Positions 25,504 to 32,209 of a stretch of 42,519 bases of DNA are shown piece after piece; positions within the stretch are counted from its first letter, which is position 1, and the number at the start of each line of letters is the position of its first letter. The notes beneath the pieces are model-generated. The model ran no database searches. It was not told the origin of the DNA and was given only the letters and a program-made list of their open reading frames with translations. Source of the stretch: CAYJIL01 sp964370235 (GTDB lineage Bacteria; Bacteroidota; Bacteroidia; Bacteroidales; Rikenellaceae); NCBI GenBank assembly GCA_964370235.1, contig CAYJIL010000005.1, positions 1-42,519 on the forward strand, read 5' to 3'. The position numbers and the translations under genes were made by a program.

Positions 25504-25603
25504 NNNNNNNNNNNNNNNNNNNNNNNNNNNNNNNNNNNNNNNNNNNNNNNNNNNNNNNNNNNNNNNNNNNNNNNNNNNNNNNNNNNNNNNNNNNNNNNNN
25601 NNN
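25504..25603. other. Scaffold gap (100 N), real missing sequence
   Basis: Exactly 100 N, a placeholder length. Unlike the first gap, the flanks do not overlap, and two convergent genes (YeiH-type and GH16-like) both lose their 3' ends. The true gap must hold at least the active-site half of the GH16-like gene, so it is probably several hundred bases. Confidence 0.85.
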
Positions 25604-26178
25604 GGCCAACCTTTATTTACCGACCCTGTTTTTTTGTCGAGACGAGTATGCTCGGGCATAAACCACAGTGCGTGATTAAACCCTAACTCATCGCTACATC
25701 TAGCACGTACCTCATATCGCATACCCGTAGATAGCGCACCCCAATACTCGGGGTTATTTGGAGCAACTGCCTGTGTCGAATAGGTAGAGTATAGTACTTT
25801 ATTGCCAAATGAATTAACAATAGAGTCGGGATGCTTTATGGTAACAAGGTGCAAGATACCATTTTCGTCTACCTTTGAGCACAGCTCATTATCGATACTT
25901 GCTGTTTTCTTAAACCATTTGTTTTGATCTTCGAATCCTTTGGGGTTACCGTGCTCGTTTGTGTCTTGTGGTCTAAACTCATGAGCATAGAATAAGTGCC
26001 ACTTGGGTTGAGTTGGGTGCTTTTGCCCTAATTTTAATGATAGCGGAGCTGCTGGGTCGCTATAAACTAACTGTTCGTTATTTCGGGCATCGTTAGCCTG
26101 CTGAGCTTGCACTTGTAGAGTACAGCCCAGAGTAAGTGTAGCGGCAAACACCAAATTGCCTAGTAGTTTCAAATTCAT
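25604..26178 (-). CDS. GH16-like glucanase/lectin-fold protein, N-terminal part only
   Basis: The first 191 residues are visible; the rest is in the gap. A signal peptide (about 1-26, ending VQAQ) indicates export. From about residue 58 the sequence resembles the start of a concanavalin-A-type jelly roll of GH16: WHLFYAHEFRPQ, a W-containing strand DQNKWFKK, DENGILHLVTIKHPD, a GALSTGMRYEVRARC strand (compare 'YGRFEVRAK') and GFNHALWFMPE (compare 'PAFWLLP'). The GH16 catalytic ExDxxE box would come just afterwards, in the missing part, so activity cannot be judged. Candidate substrates (beta-glucans, agar-type or host glycans) stay open. It is transcribed toward the YeiH-type gene. A possible -7 box (TATATTTG) lies at 26271-26264 on the minus strand. 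Confidence 0.6.
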
Positions 26179-26329
26179 AAGTTCTATTTTAGGTTAGAAA
26201 AGTGTAGTTAATATTGCTTGGGTACAAAATGGTGCGATTATAGCACAAAATTGAGTATTCATCCAAATATAGCTATTATTTTGCACCCTCACTCACAATA
26301 ATAATAATCTTATTATTACATTTAGAACT

Positions 26330-26376
26330 AAAAAAATAAAATGCGGGTGTTTCGAATTATCGAAACACCCGCATTT
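26330..26376 (-). terminator. Intrinsic terminator of the GH20 gene
   Basis: A perfect 17-bp stem (26339-26355 with 26360-26376, 4-nt loop) followed on the minus strand by TATTTTTTT. It lies 27 nt past the GH20 stop and isolates the GH16-like gene, which therefore needs its own promoter. Confidence 0.95.
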
Positions 26377-26403
26377 GTGTAAGATTACTATTTAGAGAAT
26401 AAA

Positions 26404-28350
26404 TTACTCAACAATAATCTCTTTGATAACTGGCCAACAAGTGTGCTGTCCCGTTACTTGAATCTTGATAGCCTTTATTGTCTTGCCACCAATCTCGGCA
26501 TTTGCCTCACCCAAAGAGTCGAACTCGGCAACCTTCTCAAACTTTGTTCCATCTGTACTTACCAATAGGTCGGCAATTGTGATGTAGTCTTTTGAGTCAC
26601 CTGTTATAACTTTAATTTTGTTAACCTGTGTAGGCTCGCCTAGTACTAGGGTAAAGTAGTGCTCGGGACCAATGGTCAAAGCACCCCAGAAGAACGAGTT
26701 GGTCATACCATCAAAAGCATACTCGGCATGGTAGTTCTCGCCAACAGGAATGTTGGTATCGATTTGTGCATGGCGAACAAGAGCTGGCTTTTGTGCGCTA
26801 GGAGCAAAATCTTTGGCATTAAGGCTAGCATCGTCATAGTAAGTTATGCCTAGCTGCTCGAAGATAGGATAGAAACCAATTATGCGAGCATAGAAGTTAT
26901 CCCAGTTACGTAGCGATTTATCGCTCCACATTACCTCTGATAGTGCTGCAACTCTAGGATATAGCATCCACTCCATGCGCTCTTGTGTAGGCACACGCTC
27001 AGTCCAAATACAAGCCTGAGCACCCATCACTAGGTATGATTTTTCGCTAGGTACCTCGCTAGAGATTGGGTCCCAATCATACACCTTGCGAACCGAGTTA
27101 CCTGCATAACCCCAGTCGAAATAACAACCGTGCTGAGGAGTCATAATCACTGGAATATCACGCTCTAGTGCCTTTAGCTGCTGCTCAACACCTGTGTTGC
27201 GCCATACCATTACCACATCGTCTTTTGTAGCAACCGCTCTGTCGTCAATCTCGTCCCAGCCAATCATCTTTTTGCCTTTGGCACGAATAATTTTGGCCAC
27301 CTCACGTGTAAAGTGGTCTTGAATATGACCTGGCTCTGTCATACCTTTTTCTTTATATAGGGCTTGACACTTTGGACACTTCTCCCAAACATGTGTTGGC
27401 ACCTCGTCACCTCCTAGGTGGATATACTTTGATGGAAAAATCTCAACTAGTGCATTAACCACATCTTCGACAAACTCTAACGACTGTGGGTTACCAATAC
27501 ATATCATATTCTCGTTACCACGCTTGCGTAGTTTAAGATCCATCTCTTCGGGATATGCCTCAAACTTACCACCGTTACACGAAAGATTTGGTAGTGCAGC
27601 CATAAGTGCCGTAGCGTGACCCGGTAGATCTACTTCGGGAATAACCTCGATACCACGCTCGGTAGCATAGGCAACAATATTCTTTAGGTCGTCCTTGGTG
27701 TAGAACTTACCCGAAAGCTCGGGAAAATCTTTGTAATATGTACCTGCCTCTGTTAGCTCTGGATACTTATCCATTGCCATACGCCAAGCATTGTTGTCGG
27801 TTAGGTGTAGGTGTAGTTTGTTAAGTTTAAATAGCGACATGTTGTCGATACTCTTTTTAATCTCGTCAACTGTCCAAAAGTGGCGGCTACAATCAATCAT
27901 CAAACCACGATACGAAAAACGTGGCGCATCTTCAATCACAAGATTTGGAATTGTTGCACCATCGGCTGTTAGTAGTAGCTGACGTAGAGTTTGACCACCA
28001 TTAATAACGCCTTCGATATCGCTTGCCGACAAGGTAACCTTGCCATTATCTACAACTAGCGAATAGCCCTGAGTTGCAATTGCACCATCATTTATGATTG
28101 TGATGGCAGCCGCACCCGAAACATAGCTACACTGCACTTTGCTAGATAGCAAACCTGCAATAATTTTTGCCTGCGAAGCAAACTCCTCTGGCGAAGTAAT
28201 GGTAGATAGCGAGCTAATAGTGCTTACTCCCCCATCACTCATAGCCGAAACGGGCTGTGGAATAATCTCAAGCGAGACCTTTTGTGGCTCCTTGCAGCCT
28301 AGTAGCACTAGGGCGGTTAGGATTGGTAAATACTTGTAAAATTTTTTCAT
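26404..28350 (-). CDS. GH20 beta-N-acetylhexosaminidase, lipoprotein
   Basis: 648 aa. GH20 enzymes release terminal beta-GlcNAc/GalNAc by substrate-assisted catalysis. The lipoprotein signal has Cys19 (LVLLGC). An N-terminal GH20b domain (about 25-140) is followed by the barrel (about 145-500): FSYRGLMIDCSRHFW, KLHLHLTDNNAWRM, IPEVDLPGHA, then catalytic Asp315-Glu316 in HLGGDEVP, and WDEI with a Trp-rich end (MLYPRVAALSEVMW). A C-terminal region (about 520-648) with EYAFDGMTNSFFWG looks like an F5/8-type (CBM32-like) domain. The residue after the lipid Cys is Lys-Glu, not a strong acidic cluster. It follows an SGNH esterase by 42 nt and probably acts on the same O-acetylated amino-sugar glycans, such as mucin O-glycans. 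Confidence 0.95.
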   Translation of the reverse strand: MKKFYKYLPILTALVLLGCKEPQKVSLEIIPQPVSAMSDGGVSTISSLSTITSPEEFASQAKIIAGLLSSKVQCSYVSGAAAITIINDGAIATQGYSLVVDNGKVTLSASDIEGVINGGQTLRQLLLTADGATIPNLVIEDAPRFSYRGLMIDCSRHFWTVDEIKKSIDNMSLFKLNKLHLHLTDNNAWRMAMDKYPELTEAGTYYKDFPELSGKFYTKDDLKNIVAYATERGIEVIPEVDLPGHATALMAALPNLSCNGGKFEAYPEEMDLKLRKRGNENMICIGNPQSLEFVEDVVNALVEIFPSKYIHLGGDEVPTHVWEKCPKCQALYKEKGMTEPGHIQDHFTREVAKIIRAKGKKMIGWDEIDDRAVATKDDVVMVWRNTGVEQQLKALERDIPVIMTPQHGCYFDWGYAGNSVRKVYDWDPISSEVPSEKSYLVMGAQACIWTERVPTQERMEWMLYPRVAALSEVMWSDKSLRNWDNFYARIIGFYPIFEQLGITYYDDASLNAKDFAPSAQKPALVRHAQIDTNIPVGENYHAEYAFDGMTNSFFWGALTIGPEHYFTLVLGEPTQVNKIKVITGDSKDYITIADLLVSTDGTKFEKVAEFDSLGEANAEIGGKTIKAIKIQVTGQHTCWPVIKEIIVE

Positions 28351-28392
28351 TCTTTAAATAGTTCTGGTCTTTAATATTTGTTTTGATTAATA

Positions 28393-29157
28393 TTATATTT
28401 TGTTTAATACGTTCTCTAGCCAGCAATCGGCCATTAATTGCATGCCTGCCATCGAGGGATGAACGCCGTCGGCTCCCCAAGTGTTGTGGTCGCCTTTGCT
28501 CATTGCCTCATCAAAAAGTGACTGGTACGGAATAAATATTGCATCATACTCCTTGGCAATATCTCTTGCTACCTCTTGGTAACTAGCATAACTTTCCCAT
28601 CGTGCATCTATGGCACTACCGCCCTTTATTGCAAACGGCTCACCAATCACTAGCTTAACATTTGGTAGTGCACTCTTGGTGCTATCTAGTAGTTTGCGAT
28701 AATCATCTCGGTATGTTAGCGAAGTGCCTTTGTATGGATTATCATCCCGCAAAGTGTGCCAAAAATCGTTTGTGCCTATTAGTATCGAAAGAATATCGGG
28801 CTCTAGTTCTAGGCAATCTTTTTGCCATCGCTCTTGTAGCTGATAAACCTTGTTGCCACTTATAGCACGGTTATAGATCGATAAATCGGCAGCAGCATGG
28901 TCACACAACAGGCGTGCGGCAGCAAACTGTGCATATCCCCAACCTAGCATCTGTTGGTCGTTAGCCATGGTTTCTCGTTGGCGGCTACGACTTGCATCGG
29001 TAATTGAGTCCCCCTGAAACAAAATGCGTGTTTTGCTCTCTAGCATCTTGGGGGCTGGGCTTTGGTTGCCTTCACTATATGCCGATAGTGCCCCACTACC
29101 AAGTGTAGTGGAGGCACATACCAGCAGAGATTTTTTTACAAACTCTCTTCTATTCAT
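28393..29157 (-). CDS. Secreted SGNH/GDSL esterase
   Basis: 254 aa. The N-terminus MNRREFVKKSLLVCAS carries a twin-Arg-like pair before a hydrophobic stretch, a common Bacteroidetes exported-enzyme leader. SGNH blocks: I FQGDSITDASR (nucleophile Ser near 51), II the NRAISGNKV Gly, III IGTNDFW (Asn), V DGVHPSMAG (Asp-His pair near 230-233). The compact length suits an acetylesterase of the carbohydrate-esterase type. It sits 42 nt upstream of GH20 on the same strand, which suggests removal of O-acetyl groups that would otherwise block hexosaminidase action. The partner relation is inference; lipase or peptidoglycan esterase activity is not excluded. No own promoter was seen in the 35-nt gap before it, so it may be read from upstream. 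Confidence 0.88.
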   Translation of the reverse strand: MNRREFVKKSLLVCASTTLGSGALSAYSEGNQSPAPKMLESKTRILFQGDSITDASRSRQRETMANDQQMLGWGYAQFAAARLLCDHAAADLSIYNRAISGNKVYQLQERWQKDCLELEPDILSILIGTNDFWHTLRDDNPYKGTSLTYRDDYRKLLDSTKSALPNVKLVIGEPFAIKGGSAIDARWESYASYQEVARDIAKEYDAIFIPYQSLFDEAMSKGDHNTWGADGVHPSMAGMQLMADCWLENVLNKI

Positions 29158-29192
29158 ATTTGCATTTGGGTTAACCCTCTAGTTAGAGGCTA

Positions 29193-29405
29193 TTACTTTT
29201 TCTTGCAGTCAGATTTTTTTGTACACTCTTTCTTGCAATCAGATTTTTTTGTGCACTCCTTCTTGCAGTCAGATTTTTTCTCACAAGCCTCGGTTTGGCA
29301 CTTTGCTTTTTTTGAACAGCACTTCTCTTGATTCTGTGCATAAAGCGTTGTTGTCAATGCTGCTACTGCTACGAAAGCTACAGCTGCGCTAATGATTCTT
29401 TTCAT
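29193..29405 (-). CDS. Small secreted Cys/Lys-rich repeat protein
   Basis: 70 aa from ATG 29405; the upstream ATG at 29447 would overlap the S41 gene and precede the signal peptide. A clear signal peptide (about 1-23, ending LYAQ) is followed by a mature chain of roughly 47 residues. It holds nine Cys and many Lys: CCSKKAKC, TEAC, then KKSDCKKECT repeated, ending KKSDCKKK. I do not recognise the family. The spaced Cys could bind metal or form disulfides, and the charge could bind anionic surfaces; both are inference. The repeat is also exact at DNA level (see the repeat entry). It starts 16 nt after the S41 protease gene and ends 35 nt before the SGNH esterase, so it may be co-transcribed with either. 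Confidence 0.75.
   Translation of the reverse strand: MKRIISAAVAFVAVAALTTTLYAQNQEKCCSKKAKCQTEACEKKSDCKKECTKKSDCKKECTKKSDCKKK
29201..29280. repeat. 30-bp tandem repeat inside the Cys/Lys-rich gene
   Basis: Units 29201-29230, 29231-29260 and a partial third at 29261-29280 differ by only a few bases. The unit is 30 bp (10 codons), so copy-number change would keep the frame and lengthen or shorten the protein by SDCKKECTKK blocks. Confidence 0.85.
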
Positions 29406-29421
29406 AATAAATAATTTATGG

Positions 29422-31074
29422 TTAGTTAATATGTTCCTTGGCAACATCTAGTGCCTTGGAAACAATGTTGTCAATATCGTTATAGTATAGGTAGAAACCA
29501 TTATCCTCCATTGGAGTATAGCGTGCTACATATGCTTTAATGAGTGTGGTAATAAAATCTCGTGACTCTACATCTCTTGCATATTTGTTGTAGATCTTTG
29601 GTTTGTTCTTTTTGAGGTAACTCATAAAACCACTATACATAGCCTCGTCCTTGCCATCAAAATATGCTCTAAGGTCATCGATACTCTCTATCGAAGAGAA
29701 CTCGTCACGGTGTGCCTCTACATAGTTGAGAGCATACAAAAACAGCGAGTTGCTTGCTACCGCTTCTTTTGCAAACCTTGTGTAAGAGACCGTATCTACT
29801 GGTACAAACACATCGGGCATAATACCACCACCGCCATACACTATTTTGCCTTTAGGCGTTGTGAATTTTAGCGAATCAATCATCTTAATGCTATCGACAT
29901 GTAGCAGCTCGCTAGCCGAATAGCGTTTAATTATATCGCTATGGTACTGGTCGGTACCTTGTGCATAGGAGCTTTGTATGCATCGCCCTGTTGGGGTGTG
30001 ATAACGTGCAATAGTGAGATTCATAAACGAACCATCGCTAAATGGCAGTTGCTGCTGCACGAGCCCTTTACCAAACGACCTACGCCCCACAAGTGTACCC
30101 AAATCGTTGTCCTGAAGAGCACCTGCCACAATTTCGCTTGCCGAAGCCGACCCCTCGTCTATTAGCAGAATTACATCTTCGTTAACAAAGTTACCACTAC
30201 CATCGGAGTACTGCATCATTTTTTGTGACCTTGCACCCTCGGTATATACAATTAGCCTCTCTTTTGGTAAAAATTCATTAGCAATGCGAATACCTTGGTC
30301 TAGCAAGCCACCACTATTACCCGTAAGGTCAAATATAAGGTGTTCCATTCCCTGCTCTTTTAGCATCTTGACACCATTGACAAACTCTTGGTGTGAGTTT
30401 TTCGAAAACTGCAATAGCTTTATATATCCCACCTTGGGCGCAAGCATAAATGCTGCATCGACACTCTTTACTGGTATTTTATCGCGTGTAACCTCAAAGC
30501 TAAGCAATCCATCGGCTCCTCTACGCTCGACACCCAATGTAACCTTTGTGCCTCGTGGCCCTTTTAGCATCTTAACTACATCCATTTGGTCTTTCTTGAC
30601 ACCTGCAATAGTTGAGTCGCCAACTGTTATGATTCTATCGCCTGCCAACATACCTACCTTTTCGCTAGGCCCTTTTGGTACAACGCTCTGGATAATTAGC
30701 GTATCGGTTGCCATGTTAAACACAACTCCAATACCATCAAACTCGCCATCGATGTGTTCGTTTGCTCTAGCTGCATCTTCGGCAGGCACAAACGATGAGT
30801 GTGGGTCTAGCTCTTTTAGTAGCTCGGGAATCATCGATTCCGATATAGAGTCTAGGTCGACATTATCTACATATTTATTTTCGATTAACGATAACACTTT
30901 GCCCAACTTGGTTGAGCTAGGAGCACTACCGCTCGATATTTGGTGTATATACTCCATCGCCAAGCGATTATCGCTCAAGATCGTACTATACTTTCCTATA
31001 AGCACCCCTGCTGCCATTGCTATTGCAACAATTAGCGGCATGGCCACCTTTTTCATACTGTTATTATATTTCAT
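29422..31074 (-). CDS. S41 family C-terminal processing protease
   Basis: 550 aa, periplasmic and membrane-tethered by an N-terminal helix (about 9-28). Domains: an N-terminal helical region (about 50-105, ELDPHSSFVP), a PDZ domain (about 110-195, GIGVVFNMATDTLIIQSVV, GDRII) and the S41 protease core (about 200-390). The catalytic dyad is Ser311 in EGSASASEI and Lys336 in RRSFGKGLVQ, 25 residues apart as in CtpB-type enzymes. A C-terminal extension of about 160 residues follows (VYGGGGIMPDVFVP). CtpA/Prc relatives trim or degrade periplasmic proteins and control peptidoglycan hydrolases. It is possibly the first gene of a loose minus-strand unit with the Cys-rich protein, SGNH and GH20 genes. 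A -7 box (TAGATTTG) lies at 31105-31098. Confidence 0.93.
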   Translation of the reverse strand: MKYNNSMKKVAMPLIVAIAMAAGVLIGKYSTILSDNRLAMEYIHQISSGSAPSSTKLGKVLSLIENKYVDNVDLDSISESMIPELLKELDPHSSFVPAEDAARANEHIDGEFDGIGVVFNMATDTLIIQSVVPKGPSEKVGMLAGDRIITVGDSTIAGVKKDQMDVVKMLKGPRGTKVTLGVERRGADGLLSFEVTRDKIPVKSVDAAFMLAPKVGYIKLLQFSKNSHQEFVNGVKMLKEQGMEHLIFDLTGNSGGLLDQGIRIANEFLPKERLIVYTEGARSQKMMQYSDGSGNFVNEDVILLIDEGSASASEIVAGALQDNDLGTLVGRRSFGKGLVQQQLPFSDGSFMNLTIARYHTPTGRCIQSSYAQGTDQYHSDIIKRYSASELLHVDSIKMIDSLKFTTPKGKIVYGGGGIMPDVFVPVDTVSYTRFAKEAVASNSLFLYALNYVEAHRDEFSSIESIDDLRAYFDGKDEAMYSGFMSYLKKNKPKIYNKYARDVESRDFITTLIKAYVARYTPMEDNGFYLYYNDIDNIVSKALDVAKEHIN

Positions 31075-31097
31075 ATTTTATTTACTCTCCCTTTCTA

Positions 31098-31105
31098 CAA
31101 ATCTA
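31098..31105 (-). promoter_or_regulatory. -7 box for the S41 protease gene
   Basis: TAGATTTG on the minus strand matches TAnnTTTG and lies 24 nt before the protease start. No -33 TTTG is seen at the usual distance. Confidence 0.45.
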
Positions 31106-31186
31106 CTAACAGCAAAAATGTAAAAAATATTTTATCACGCAGCACAAAAACACTACAAAATAATAAAAATCAACAACTTAACCGAT

Positions 31187-31870
31187 TTAAATAGTTGTCT
31201 CATAATAGACCGCCTTTACAATATACATTGCCTGCACCATGTCTATTGGCAGCTCGGCAGGGTCATATTGCGGGTTGTGTGATATGCACAAGAAGTGTGT
31301 GTCACGAATTTCTCGACCCTCGGGGCGACGCACCTCCTTTAGGATTCGGCGGCCATCCTTTAAAACTAGCACATATATTTGACCATACTCGACATAGTCT
31401 TTCCACGATGCTACCTCACGTAGCAACACAACTGCCCCAGCAGGGTAGGTTGGATACATGCTACTACCCGATATTGGCATAGCTATATCTTGGCTACTAG
31501 CATTCACAAATGGAATATAGTTTGTAGTAGCACCATTCTCGTCACTAGCACTAGAACCAAAACCACCTACTGCATCTATATTATATAGTGGTACTAAATG
31601 AAAATTTGTGTTTGAATTTTGTCTAGCTATATTATCTGCTTGATTTTTGCGCTGGGTATCGAACATCTCGCCCACACCATCTATCAACCACTCTTTGTTG
31701 ACAAATAGCTTATCAATTAGTATCTCTCGATTTCTTATGGTAAGCTGTGCACGGCCATTCTCAATCATAGAATATGCGCTTTTTTTTATCCCAAAAACAT
31801 TCCCCATCTCATCTTGGGTAAAGTCTAAACTCTTGCGTAGACTCTTTAATCTCTCCTGTAATGTAGACAT
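31187..31870 (-). CDS. HTH-XRE/S24 self-cleaving-type repressor
   Basis: 227 aa from ATG 31870; an upstream ATG (31909) would overlap the likely promoter. Residues 5-70 form an XRE helix-turn-helix (LRKSLDFTQDEMGNVFGIKKSAYSMIENG, in two parts 12-39). Residues about 95-225 are an S24/LexA-like peptidase: putative cleavage pair Val101-Gly102 in DAVGGFG, nucleophile Ser137 in SGSSMYPT and base Lys178 in RRILKEV. These spacings match LexA-type autoproteolysis. Proteins of this type act as stress-inducible repressors, of prophages or of chromosomal genes. No phage genes are present. It is divergent from the TonB receptor-hem operon, so it could regulate that operon or itself through the inverted repeats in between; this is inference. 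Confidence 0.88.
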   Translation of the reverse strand: MSTLQERLKSLRKSLDFTQDEMGNVFGIKKSAYSMIENGRAQLTIRNREILIDKLFVNKEWLIDGVGEMFDTQRKNQADNIARQNSNTNFHLVPLYNIDAVGGFGSSASDENGATTNYIPFVNASSQDIAMPISGSSMYPTYPAGAVVLLREVASWKDYVEYGQIYVLVLKDGRRILKEVRRPEGREIRDTHFLCISHNPQYDPAELPIDMVQAMYIVKAVYYETTI

Positions 31871-32209
31871 TTGACATCGTTTGCGTTTGTAATAATACAA
31901 AAGTAACAATTTTTATGGTTATTCAATCTCTAAATCTATATTAATTTATGCTTAAAATATCTCCTATTGCGCTAAATACTTCAAATTATGTATTTAGTAG
32001 TACATTTTTAGAATTTTGGCTTTGTGTGTTTTTAACAATAAATTATTATGTTTTTATGCATGTATATTTTACTAAACCGTTAAGTAAATTTTAACCACAA
32101 TCACAAAACAGCCTAACTTCCAAACAATTAACTATTCAACCCAAATAAAATTATACTTTTATAGCGTTATTTTGCAATAAAAGTATAATTTTGCACCATC
32201 TAACATATA
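31871..32209. other. Divergent regulatory region between repressor and TonB-receptor operon
   Basis: 339 bp with no gene. It holds a minus-strand promoter for the repressor (TACTTTTG at 31905-31898 with TTG at 31926-31924, 18-nt spacer), an 8-bp inverted repeat (CTAAATAC 31972-31979, complement 31990-31997), a very AT-rich middle and the 16-bp inverted repeat plus -7 box of the receptor operon near its right end. Confidence 0.7.
32147..32193 (+). promoter_or_regulatory. 16-bp inverted repeat overlapping the -7 box of the TonB-receptor operon
   Basis: The arms 32147-32162 (AAAATTATACTTTTAT) and 32177-32192 are perfect complements with a 14-nt spacer, so half-sites repeat about every 30 bp, near three helix turns. 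The -7 box TAATTTTG (32186-32193) is within the right arm, 17 nt before the ATG. A protein bound here should control the operon. Confidence 0.75.

Noticed and set aside
25604..25675. C-terminal tail of the YeiH-type protein after the gap
   Set aside because: These bases are the complement of the GH16-like coding sequence, and the translated tail is not like the family.
25159..26178. Open frame running through the second N gap as one protein
   Set aside because: N bases translate as unknown residues. The part beyond the gap is antisense to the YeiH-type gene; only the first 191 residues belong to the GH16-like protein.
29201..29280. CRISPR-like short repeats
   Set aside because: The 30-bp units are directly tandem with no spacers and are in-frame coding repeats (SDCKKECTKK).
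31187..31870. Prophage remnant, suggested by the S24 repressor
   Set aside because: No integrase, terminase, capsid or attachment-site repeats nearby; the flanking genes are chromosomal housekeeping or envelope genes.
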